A stretch of 64,000 bases of DNA from Liolophura sinensis (lineage: Eukaryota > Mollusca > Polyplacophora > Chitonida > Chitonidae), in the NCBI RefSeq assembly GCF_032854445.1, contig NC_088302.1, forward strand, positions 51,678,046 to 51,742,045, in the 5' to 3' direction. Position 1 is the first letter of the stretch; each line of letters begins with the position of its first letter. Below the pieces are notes generated by a model. It was given only the letters and a program-made list of their open reading frames with translations, had not been told where the DNA came from and did not search any database. Position numbers and translations under genes: made by a program. Below are positions 12,301 through 23,755 of the stretch, one piece after another.

Positions 12301-13440
12301 ATTTGATTTGGTTTGTTTGTGTAAATGCCTTCCGGTCGTGTTGTATTCTGTATCAAATTCATAAACACTGGGTAACGAATGTTGAAATAATGGAACACTT
12401 CAGTTCACATTTTCAGTTCAATGTTAATCTTTCAACATGTGTTGATAAATAACAAAACAATAACAGCATCATAGATATGTGTTTATGCTTATTATAAGTA
12501 AGCAAATAAATATATTGTAATTTATATGTTCAAGGTGTCATGAGGATAAATATGATTTGCTTTTATAGTTTTGTGAAATACATTGGATGGCTATCACAAT
12601 TTAAATTTATAATGGCGCAATCAGTACAAAGTTACTGTACATTAAACCAGTCACGTGCACATGTTTCACTCAGTACGCCGTACCAGAATTGTTACGTAAA
12701 ATATACGCGTCACACTATCGCACAAAGGTCACATAATGTACCGAATTTGAAGTTCTGGGTCAACGGCAATATATTCGCGGCAGTCAGACAATAGCGTTTG
12801 AGGATAGAAAACATGAGTAAACGGACTGAACATTGTGAAAAAAACAACAGTTTAACACGGATAAACATGAAACAAGGGCTGGAAGTTGAAAAGGACGATC
12901 TGCAGCCAGTCCACTATCCTGAGGAGGTGAAGTTATGTATTGTTGCATTGTTGAACAACCCTCCAAAACTTTAAGGCGTGACTGAAAACTGGGATTTTGC
13001 CATTTGGATGGTATTGCTACTTTTATGTGTAGCAGTAGACTGGGAGTGGCGTGACTGACATGGGAGTATTCTCAACGGCATTTTCACTTTCAGCATTTTC
13101 TGATAACACACTTGAAGCATACAGTATATTTCTGATTTCACGGCGTTTTGAAACGGACGGTTTGGTGACTTAACTCCGTACACTGGATACATTACGGTGG
13201 CCTGTCACAGACATAACGTCCATCACAAAAACCGGCATCATCAAGAACGTGTTGCTGTTGTAGCTCGGATGCAGTGATTCGTGTAACGGCGGCTAAGTTT
13301 TGCATCACAAAAAGTATCAGACATCATGGATCCTCTCGTTTTGTGACCCAGTGGTTGATTGCCATACCATGGTTTGTAATCAACTGGGACGTTTAGGAGA
13401 GGCCGCTGAAAGAAAGACACGTAGGAAGAATTTCTTTTCT
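9370..13440. other. Interval of the copy B unit with no recognised gene
   Basis: If copy B kept the gene order of C and D, EF-hand exons should lie here; I could not find them. The stretch 9,897-10,090 resembles the dispersed repeat at 26,140-26,240 (gtcagtaacttgccaaatgtc). Otherwise I see short frames only. Confidence 0.4.
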
Positions 13441-13451
13441 CCAAATACAAC

Positions 13452-13612
13452 TTGATACTATGTACAGGGCGCCATCTCCTGAAGCTATGCACAGGGCACC
13501 ATCTCTCGAAGCTATGTACAGGGCACCATCTCCCGAAGCTATGTACAGGGCACCATCTCCCGAAGATATGTACAGGGCACCATCTCCCGAAGCTATGTAC
13601 AGAGCACCTTCA
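13452..13612 (+). repeat. 27-bp minisatellite, about six units
   Basis: Unit atgtacagggcaccatc + tcccgaagct repeated in frame, giving MYRAPSPEA on the plus strand; the reverse strand is also open. No start context, splice signals or similarity argue for a real protein, so I call it a repeat and not a gene. Confidence 0.75.
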
Positions 13613-14245
13613 GGAAGCATACATTCGTGGATGTTTATTATTTTCTCGGCTGTTGATGCCCTTGTGATTTTGTCACTTTCATTAAAAGCCATTTCGACGA
13701 ACTCTAGATGGGATTCTCTGAGCCAATCTGAAAACAATTCAGATATTTACAAAGTTGTGATACTTTATTAACAAAGAAATCTTTTCAGGTTAGGCAAGTT
13801 TTATCTATTATTAATAGTATTAATGTTGCTGTGTCGTTTTGTCATGGTTTTTATTTAGACTCTGTCTTTGTTTACTATTATTGTGTTGCATTCAAATGTC
13901 CGTATGGGCTTAAAAACATCTGTAACCTGATACTTTTCTCCTTTAAAATAAGCGTTTGCTCCGACAGAAAAAATCGCCTTTTTGTTTCTTTGTTTATATT
14001 TGTCGTCTGCTTTATTCAATGTAAACAACAACCTCTATCCGCCCATAGAACTACAATAGACCCGTCCAGAAGTCAAACGCTTCCGTCTCGTGATCTGGGC
14101 ATCTAACGATGTAGATAATGTACACTTGGCACAATGCCAAGCAGTGCGTTGTATCTAATAAAAAAAATCGAAGGTAATAGGATCATAGATATCTCGAAAC
14201 GTGTATTCAGATGATTTTGGCACGTCCTTCTTTAAAATAACTTAC

Positions 14246-14461
14246 CATTCGTTTCTTTCTCCCACAAAGTTTTGCGCACTCGATTTTACAGGCCTTTCCT
14301 AAGATTTGGGACAAGCCCGAGGACAAAGTTTTTTGTTGGCGCCGTCTAAGACCCGGTACAGACGAATACGGATTCGGCGGAGTCTAATCAACCAAGCGTC
14401 CATTTCGGTCGCCATCAAACATGGGCACTAGCAGCAACACGATTTAAGTTTTCTTGTTCAT
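14246..14461 (-). pseudogene. Copy B: decayed exon 2 of the cationic / EF-hand precursor
   Basis: Seen: 216 bp aligned over its full length with exon 2 of copies C and D, with the same acceptor before ATG (cccag|ATG at 14461) and donor after the last codon (ATG|gtaagt at 14246-14241). Codon 6 is TAA, and a one-base insertion follows in the signal-peptide region, so the frame is broken although the total length matches. The stretch for the Arg-rich and Cys-rich parts is still recognisable. I found no EF-hand exon between here and the relic last exon near 8828. Inferred: a dead copy. Confidence 0.65.
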
Positions 14462-14629
14462 CTGGGAAAAGAGAAAATACTGTGATAGAGCCGTGTTTTT
14501 GCTAACTGTTTAAATGATCATCAGTGTACATCAACTGGGCAGCAGAATCCCGTATACCAAATGAGCCTCTCTTCTGTTTGATGGACAACGGAACTAAATG
14601 TATTTTACTAATTACAACGAAAGCCATCC

Positions 14630-14885
14630 AGCTTTTAAGTTATGCCTGAAATAGAAATTCGCAACATCAACACGAATACGGCAGCAACCAGCTTAAAAGT
14701 GATCTGAAATACAAAACTTCAACACGAACACAGCGAAAACCAAAAATTTCTCTGAAATTCAAAGCCGTAACACCAACACGAACACAGAGGTAATCAGGTT
14801 AAAAGTTATCTCAAATACAAAACGGTAACATCAACACGAATACATGGGCAATCAGTTTAAGTTATATCTAAAATACATGCATGCA
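14630..14885 (+). repeat. Degenerate tandem repeat of about 60 bp, four to five units
   Basis: Units share aaatacaaaacggtaaca-like, tcaacacgaatac and ggcaatcag segments. It lies upstream of the copy B exon 2 relic; a single related stretch is at about 2,625-2,715 upstream of copy A exon 2. Confidence 0.5.
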
Positions 14886-15184
14886 GTAACATCTTGCTTT
14901 CATATTCCTCTGAAACGAAAAACAGGATTCTGGAATTATTTAAGCCCTAGAAGGTCCAACAGGTGTAACATGCATCTTTCCAGTATTTAAACAAAAGACT
15001 ACACAATGGATTTGGCGCATCGGATAATACATACGTACATGTATGTTTTTCCCCGCATCGTCGGAAATTGTTGACTACTTCTACTTCTTAGTAACCAGCT
15101 TTCGCTAAAACTATACATATATGTGTCTTTTCAAACGATTGTGATGTTAATCTCATTAATGAAACTGCCAACGACCTTGCCGCA

Positions 15185-15350
15185 ACATTTATTTATTCCG
15201 TACTCAAGAATATTTCACTTTTACGGCAGCGGCCAGCATTATGGTGAGAGGATTCCGGGCAGAGCCCGGGGGAATCCCACTAACATCCGCAGGTTGCTGA
15301 CAGACCTACCCACGTATGGCCGGAAAGGAAGCCTGTCATTATGGATGTTT
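15185..15350 (-). mobile_element. SINE 3' fragment, minus strand
   Basis: Reverse complement of the SINE body and tail (ccgtactcaagaatatttcac, ggccagcattatggtg, gcagagcccgggg). Confidence 0.7.
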
Positions 15351-16378
15351 CGCTTGCCAGCTACAGAAAAAATATCTACAAATGTAGTAAACATGTAAGA
15401 AGAAAGTATACAATAACACAAACTGTACTAAGAGCACATAAAGCAAGCTGGCAGATCTGTAAATACGTATGTTAACATACGTTCTGAAATATCAACATGG
15501 ATGTTATGAATATTGGAAAGTACATGTGAACACAAATCTACACATACACTCATTGATGTAGTCTTAAGAGGAACACGTGCGGAGACAAAACATACACACT
15601 TATTAATGAACTGTTTAAGGCTCTTTCGTTGTTATCATAGATGAAGACGAAAGAAAAATTTGACAAAATGACTGTTTCAGATGAATGGAACAAGGTAATC
15701 ACATTTATGGTTTGCTAAAGATAAACAAATATTGTTTCCAATCTCAGTTGAGCAAGCCAAACATTTAGACATACTACTGATGGGCAATCATGTCCTACGA
15801 GTAAACTCCGTAAAAATCGATCTTAATTTTTTAAGAAAAAATCCATGTGAATAAGATTCTCTTTTGCATCTTTACCACAATATCCTATAAAGCACCATAT
15901 GTAATAAACTACATATAAAAGCTTCAACATATTTTAATTATCATACTACCCAAAACCTAATACTGAATACCCTACTAATTATTCCGGTGCTCCAGTTATT
16001 TTATAAAACAATGCTTTCCAGCTTTGAAACAAAACTTATATCTAAGCCATTGTAATGATAAACGACATAAATGTTTTAATTATATTACTGGTGAGTCCAT
16101 TCTTAGTTATCACAGGGTTCTGTCAGCGGCAGTTCTGTTGGGGTCTACCGTTGAATATTTATACCCACTCCTCAAACGTCACATCAATGACCAAGCAAAA
16201 AAAAACTGTGCTTACGGGAATACAGAAATACAGCACAGAATAGAGATTAGGTGATGACAGCCATGCAATTATTACACAGCTTATTATGCACATATTAATT
16301 TATATAAATATAATTAATGACGTCATTCTGTTCTTTTTATTTTATTTTATTTTTTTTTTTATTTTATTTATTTTTTTT

Positions 16379-16545
16379 TTTTGGTTTGTGATTCTGAATT
16401 CTCACAGTCATTGGGCACTGTAACGGAATAGGTTTTAGCCAACAAGAAGATAGCCAAAATGAAGACAGTAAAGTAACACAATGTACAGTCAACAGACACA
16501 GGTATATTCACAAAACAGAACAGGACCCTTAAAAATGATGTGCAA
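16379..16545 (+). repeat. Ancient duplicated flank shared by copies A and B (B side)
   Basis: Counterpart of 3,975-4,160. Shared blocks include ggttttagccaac, aagacagtaaagtaacacaa and acagtcaacagacacaggtat. Confidence 0.7.
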
Positions 16546-16869
16546 TATCAAAAAACGCATTTGTGGTGTACCAAGCTCAGTCGTTGCAATACCTGTTATC
16601 GTCAAGGAACAGCATATGCAGTCAATCATTTACTCCCTGGTGCCGTGTTTTCTCTAAAAAAACTGTATCTGATGCTCGTCTAGTTACATTCAATTTTGTT
16701 TTGAAACAACTTTGTCTCTATATGAAAGCGTGGAACACAGTAGGCAAACCTGCATCTTGTTTCAAACCGATGCCTATGCTTCTAAATGTACAAAGGAGAT
16801 ACAGCTGGGCGTTATATGTGTTACCCCACAAGGCATAAATACAGTAAAACAGTATTTTTCGATTAATTA

Positions 16870-18955
16870 AACTGTTTATTTATTGTATACTTCCTATATT
16901 ACGCCAAATGTTATTTTAAATATCTCTCAAGACAACGTCATGGAACTTAAACTCGGTCAATTTTATCCTGTAAATATATTTATATATCTTTACCTTCGCT
17001 ATATCTGGTGAGAGTATTTTCTTGTACACTGTGCTGGTCATGCATTTAGTTTTGTCAACATTAGAAAGCTTACTGGTATTTAGCCAGCACAGAATTAACT
17101 CCAGCTCTTTGAGTCTTGTATTAACTATTTCTACCTCGTGCAGCTGCAAGAAAACTCGAGAAAATGCGAGTAACCGTGGGTAAAACAACAAATGCCAAGG
17201 TATCCACGGTCTGAATTTTGAATAAAATGTTGAAGTCCTTGACTTTAAGTGCAAATTTTATGTTTTGCAAATTGCCCCAGTTTTGTCTACTACAACATTT
17301 AAACTTTGAGAGGGGTCACTGTGAGAGGGGTATTTCAGTGTAAGCTGATAATAGAACACGTCTCAAATATTTCTCAGTTTTGCCTAAATCAAGGTTTGAT
17401 TATGTGCCACTGAAATGTTGATATATTTACAAACACCATGAAATAAGCAGTGTAAACATCCAAATAGCCATGTTTCTAACTAGAAAAAAACAGAATGCAC
17501 CAGAAAGGTCGCTTGTCATAAGGCCGATAGAACAAAGCAAAGGTTCGCCAAGGGAAGGAACGATACTGCAACGCTTTTTGAAGTTGGAATTTAGTGATGA
17601 TAGGACACTGCGAAGCGATGAATCGATGTTAGCATCTGTCCACCGCTTCCCAGAATTGTTCCATTGCTTCACAGCGTCGCTCCATCGCTTTGTTTCATCA
17701 TCGAGCGATGATGGCCTTATCCGGCTTCCATAACACAGGCAAATACTTACCACAGAGCACAGGATCGTAGCTCGAGGAAAAGACACTCAAAATCGCTACT
17801 AAACCAAAACGACCTCTTTTTTTCGTTCTTTGTGATGTCTCTGCCCAGGGGATGATCTGAGTGGTGTTCTGGGCATAGGTCTGAAGTTCATCTATGTGGG
17901 AGCTAGCTTAGGTTCAATATGGCTTCTAGTGTGTATCTGTTTGTTGTATATACCCCTATCATTTGCATGATGGACAAAAATCCGCTTCACATCCTCTTCA
18001 ACGTGGCTTTATGTATTAATGTATTTAATTTGCACGAAGGCCCAATTCACTTCAAATTCCGAAAAACGCAACGCACTCACGCATCAAATGAATTGAAACG
18101 CTAATGTGCTTAGTTGCCAGCGCACACACAGTCGTTACTTATATTTTTCTATGCTGTAGTATTTTTATTCAAAACTTCAGACCAGCATAACAACAAAGGC
18201 AGTTAACACAGGCAAATTGTTCGTGTACATTTAGACGTAGAATCTATGTAATAATAAATACTTTCTGAAGTTTTGATACGCGTACACATTTGTCATAAAC
18301 TTTCACAATTTTAACAAACTGAAACTAGTCTTCGCCCTGATATACGTAACATGAACTGCAGTTAACGTGCTCATTTAATAAAGGTGTTCCAATAGTATCA
18401 GTTTAAGACTTGCTATTCCAAATCCTACCTTAGCAATATATATACCTTACTATACCCAAATCTGGTAAATAAGTTTCAGCAATGAATGAAATTTGTCATT
18501 CGTTAAACATTCAATTCCTACCACTGGCATTTGTCACTTCTCGCCATTCCTGTCTATAATTACCAAAACGCTAAAGACCCAACCCCTTGATATAAATATC
18601 CACAACCATATCTTATATACCACCCACGGAAAAAAATACATTCCTGAAACCATATCTAAGCAAAGGAATTTATCTTTCATATCCACGTTTTGCCTGCAAG
18701 GGTCCAAGCAGACTAACATTTGGTATAGGTTGATACAGTGTCTTCTCTGTGTTGTACGTCCTTTAATTATCTTCATCAATTCAGGTTAAAAAATCCGTAA
18801 CCAAAAATTAGCACAAAATTCTACCAGAAGAAGAAAAAAGCAGAAACCTTCCATCTCTCTACACACTGACTGTCAGCAACACCTGTTGAGCACATGAACA
18901 TTTATATACCTGTACTCTAAGTAAGATCATCACAGTCGTGCCGCCAGTCATGTGC
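16870..18955. other. No recognised gene
   Basis: Two overlapping open frames at 17,427-17,786 lie on opposite strands over a stretch rich in repeated catcgctt/gcgatgatg words; this looks like repeat-derived sequence. Nothing else is supported. Confidence 0.35.
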
Positions 18956-18959
18956 CCTT

Positions 18960-19140
18960 TCAGTTCCTTTGGGTTGTTTTCGGAGTCTCCCTCAGCGTCC
19001 CTATGGGTTGGTTCGAGAAATCTCCTTTGCGTCCCTATGTGTTGTTTTTAGGAAATCTCGCCTGACGTTTCTATGTGTTGTTTTCTGTGGGTCACCCATT
19101 ATGTCCCCATGGACTGTTTTCCCTGATTCCTCCTTAGCCT
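18960..19140 (+). repeat. Degenerate tandem repeat of about 40-47 bp
   Basis: Four imperfect units with tccctatgtgttgtttt cores, immediately upstream of the 18-bp array. Confidence 0.5.
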
Positions 19141-19281
19141 CCCAGATCAAGCATGTAGCAAAATCTGTTCTTATGCAGCAAAATTCACAAGAACAATCCT
19201 TACGTGGAAAGATTCACCAGACCACTTCTTGCTTAAAAGATTTCTCTTACATGTCACGGCTTTATGGGATAACTCTCAGGT

Positions 19282-21790
19282 GACTGAATCATATGAGGTG
19301 CCAGAATCATATGAGGTAGCTGAATCATATGAGGTAGCTGAATCATACGAGGTGACAGAATCATATGAGGTAGCTGAATCATATGAGGTAGCTGAATCAT
19401 ACGAGGTGGCAGAATCATATGAGGTAGCTGAATCATATGAGGTAGCTGAATCATATGAGATAGCTGAATCATATGAGGTAGCTGAATCATACGAGGTGGC
19501 AGAATCATACGAGGTGGCAGAATCATATGAGGTAGCTGAATCATACGAGGTGGCAGAATCATATGAGGTAGCTGAATCATATGAGGTGGCAGAATTATAT
19601 GAGGTGGCAGAATCATATGAGGTAGCTGAATCATATGAGGTGGCAGAATCATACGAGGTGGCAGAATCATATGAGGTGGCAGAATTATATGAGGTAGCAG
19701 AATCATATGAGGTAGCAGAATCATATGAGGTAGCTGGATCATATGAGATAGCTGAATCATATGAGGTAGCTGGATCATATGAGGTAGCTGAATCATATGA
19801 GGCAGCTGAATCTTATGAGGTGCCATGAATCATATGAGGTAGCTGAATCATATGAGGTAGCTGAATCATATGAGGTAGCTGAATCATACGAGGTGGCAGA
19901 ATCATACGAGGTAGCTGAATCATATGAGGTGGCAGAATTATATGAGGTGGCAGAATCATATGAGGTAGCTGAATCATACGAGGTGGCAGAATCATATGAG
20001 GCAGCTGAGTCTTATGAGGTGCCAGAATCATATGAGGTAGCTGAATCATATGAGGTAGCTGAATCATATGAGGTAGCTGAATCATATGAGATAGCTGAAT
20101 CATATGAGGTAGCTGAATCATATGAGGTGGCAGAATCATATGAGGTGGCAGAATTATATAAGGTAGCTGAATCATATGACGTGGCAGAATCATACGAGGT
20201 AGCTGAATCATATGAGGTGGCAGAATCATACGAGGTAGCTGAATCATATGAGGTGGCAGAATCATATGAGGTGGCAGAATCATATGAGGTAGCTGAATCA
20301 TATGAGGTAGCTGGATCATATGAGGTAGCTGAATCATATGAGATAGCTGGATCATATGAGGTAGCTGGATCATATGAGGTAGCTGGATCATATGAGATAG
20401 CTGAATCATATGAGGTAGCTGAATCATATGAGGTAGCTGAATCATATGAGGTGGCAGAATCATATGAGCTAGCTGAATCATATAAGGTAGCTGAATCATA
20501 CGAGGTGGCAGAATCATATGAGGTAGCTGAATCATATGAGGTAGCTGAATCATATGAGATAGCTGAATCATATGAGGTAGCTGAATCATATGAGGTAGCT
20601 GAATCATATGAGGTGGCAGAATCATACGAGGTAGCTGAATCATATGAGGTGGCAGAATCATATGAGGTAGCTGAATCATATGAGGTGGCAGAATCATATG
20701 AGGTAGCTGAATCATACGAGGTGGCAGAATCATATGAGGCAGCTGAGTCTTATGAGGTGCCAGAATCATATGAGGTAGCTGAATCATATGAGGTAGCTGA
20801 ATCATATAAGGTAGCTGAATCATATGAGATAGCTGAATCATATGAGGTAGCTGAATCATATGAGGTGGCAGAATCATATGAGGTGGCAGAATTATATAAG
20901 GTAGCTGAATCATATGACGTGGCAGAATCATACGAGGTAGCTGAATCATATGAGGTGGCAGAATCATACGAGGTAGCTGAATCATATGAGGTGGCAGAAT
21001 CATATGAGGTGGCAGAATCATATGAGGTAGCTGAATCATATGAGGTAGCTGGATCATATGAGGTAGCTGAATCATATGAGATAGCTGGATCATATGAGGT
21101 AGCTGGATCATATGAGGTAGCTGGATCATATGAGATAGCTGAATCATATGAGGTAGCTGGATCATATGAGGTAGCTGAATCATATGAGGTGGCAGAATCA
21201 TATGGGCTAGCTGAATCATATAAGGTAGCTGAATCATACGAGGTGGCAGAATCATATGAGGTAGCTGAATCATATGAGGTAGCTGAATCATATGAGATAG
21301 CTGAATCATATGAGGTAGCTGAATCATATGAGGTAGCTGAATCATATGAGGTGGCAGAATCATACGAGGTAGCTGAATCATATGAGGTGGCAGAATCATA
21401 TGAGGTAGCTGAATCATATGAGGTGGCAGAATCATATGAGGTAGCTGAATCATACGAGGTGGCAGAATCATATGAGGTAGCTGAATCATATGAGGTGGCA
21501 GAATCATACGAGGTAGCTGAATCATATGAGGTGGCAGAATCATATGAGGTAGCTGAATCATATGAGGTGGCAGAATCATATGAGGTAGCTGAATCATACG
21601 AGGTGGCAGAATCATATGAGGTAGCTGAATCATATGAGGTGGCATAATCATACGAGGTAGCTGGATCATATGAGGTAGCTGGATCATATGAGGTAGCTGG
21701 ATCATATGAGATAGCTGGATCATATGAGGTGGCTGTTTGGAATTATGTGAGGTGGCTGTTTGGAATTATATGAGGTGGCTGTTTGGAATC
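19282..21790 (+). repeat. 18-bp minisatellite (gaatcatatgaggtagct), about 139 units, with 738-bp higher-order repeat
   Basis: Seen: near-perfect 18-bp units, encoding ESYEVA on plus and HMIQLP on minus. Variants are ggatca, gaatta, gaggtggca, gagata and cgagg. One inserted base near 19,827 and a GAA-to-TAA change near 21,645 break the plus frame. A marked unit series (gaggcagctgagtcttatg at 20,001 and 20,739) repeats at 738 bp, exactly 41 units. The last units (21,730-21,790) diverge to ggaattatatgaggtggctgttt. Both-strand openness follows from a stop-free 18-mer, so I do not call a gene. Confidence 0.9.
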
Positions 21791-22699
21791 CAGCGGCATC
21801 ACTTCCACTGAAAACTTATGGGCACAGGTATGGCTAATGTGACAAGTAATTACCTTTCACATGATATCAGCATAGTCCTTGCACGTGTTACCGTTCAAGA
21901 TCGGTAATAAAGTTACTGAATTCATATTTTGGAATCTTTTAACATCATAAATAGTATAAGTAAAAGTGAAAGGAAATAATTGCTCTGTTGTGGAATATCA
22001 TATCGAATAAATCAGAATTTGAAATTTTTGCTAAAAATCGTCGGTATACCGTCATTAAACCAAAAATTCTTGTTCCTATCAGTGGCAATTTCTCACCACA
22101 TTTCACAATTGCTGTTATCGCCAGTAGAATTTGCAGGGGTGGGGGTGGTGTTTTCAATCTTTTTGAAAGCCAATTTATAACAAGTAGCAACTACTATTAA
22201 TCGTTTTACAAAATATTTCGTTGAAAATTTTAAAGATGCATGCAAACTCGGTGTGAAATGACAATTGGCCCTCAGGAGCATATGGAAGTTTCCCACGATA
22301 TATATGCGTAGTATAATTCAGCCTCACCCGGCGGTGGTTATGCATATGTCAAAGTGACCTGGGATAAACTATTGTCATAAGTCAGCCTTCCGTGGCAGGT
22401 TGAAGGACTCGTTCTAGCTTCGGGGTGTTGGCCTACACAGGTATTGCGTCTCAGAAATAACAGATTCATGAGAAGACCATGCAGCATCTGTATGTGAGTG
22501 TGTCTGAAGAAAAATAACCACAAACAATTGTAATTGTCAGTCGTTTCCAATTGTAATTCTAATTCTGAGACAATTTGGAAACTCAAATTCTTTGTATGAT
22601 ATTGTCCAGGCTGAATCTTGCTCCCGATGAAGGAATCATTCTTCAGTAAAAAAGGGGAACAACATGGTGTGTCACGCGTGGCTTTACCACAAGCCCCAA

Positions 22700-23350
22700 T
22701 CTATTAAATTTTGACTTTGACCCTGATCTGGATACGATTCTTCACAGTTGCCAGATATCCTATACAACTTACGTACTGATATTGATGGAACTATATCGAC
22801 GGATTGGTTCCGGCACCAGCGCCAATCCTGTACAACTTGGCCCTCAACAGAATCTGGATTCGGAGCTCAGGAAGCTTTTGGAATGACTCTTCATCATTGG
22901 CAGGTGTCAGAAACTTTACGGGAAAAGTTATAAAAGGATTTTGATAGAACTTTGATGGCCTTAGCGCAAGTGCCAGTTTACAACATTTTGGTAGTGATTC
23001 ATAAATTGTTTGTTGTTTGTAGCGCTGAAAGCCTGTATATTGACAGTGAGCCTACTCGCCAAGAGGTTACTGGTGTCTGGTGCAACGGGAATGAGTCTTT
23101 TTACCTCCGTCAAAGGAGGTTCTATTTTTGGCGACGTGTATTTGTGTCTAGCTTTATCTCTGTTTGTCGGGTGCTTTACGGGAAATTTTTCAAATGTAGT
23201 TGAATGGAATCTGGTGAACAGTTTGGCCTTGGGCCAGGCATAAAACCATTGCATTTAAGTGGTGATAAAGATCTGGATCCTAATCCAGGAGACTGTTTAG
23301 CGAATCCTCACCATTGCCAAGTGTCTGCCAGTAACTTCAAGGAAACATGA
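22700..23350 (+). repeat. Dispersed-repeat-like sequence with ggatcc/ccagat motifs (unit 1)
   Basis: Recurrent short blocks: gatctggatacgattcttca, gatctggatcctaatcc, ttggcaggtgtcagaaac, ccaagtgtctgccagtaac. Overlapping frames exist on both strands but none has a recognisable domain. The same sequence lies at 29,120-29,770 in unit 2. Confidence 0.4.
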
Positions 23351-23624
23351 TACGCAGAGATTCTGACAAAACCATATGCAAGGCTTAACCTTCGCATAAG
23401 CACCAATCGTTTTGTGGAAAAAGGGCATTGGAGAAACAGGGGTGCTGTATCATGGAAATTTAAAAAGATTTTACATCCATGCATATACCGTGGTTGGATT
23501 CACTTTCGGGATAAAAAATATGTGCTAAACCAAGAGTAATGTTATAGTAAAAACTGGATTAAGTCGTTTTAGTAAACAAGAAATGAATAAAGGAAGTAAA
23601 TCGAATGTCGAAGGTTTAAAGGTT

Positions 23625-23630
23625 TTTATT
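23625..23630 (-). terminator. Copy C polyadenylation signal
   Basis: AATAAA on the minus strand, about 130 nt beyond the stop codon of the copy C last exon. The corresponding AATAAA of copy D is at 30044-30049. Confidence 0.5.
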
Positions 23631-23755
23631 GAAGTATCACATATGTTATCCAGTTTTTTGACTAAGAAAGATTGAGGATCTCAGGCCGGGTGTTGTCAAT
23701 AAGAAATGGTGTCTTTTTGTCTCCATCTTCAATGGGAACCACTTGTCAGGTCTTC

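Noticed and set aside
13393-13771. MYRAPSPEA repeat protein
   Set aside because: Open on both strands because of a 27-bp unit; no gene context.
19797-21723. Open frames of 616 and 636 codons on opposite strands
   Set aside because: Both follow from a stop-free 18-bp unit; no splice or start context, and frame breaks occur inside the array.
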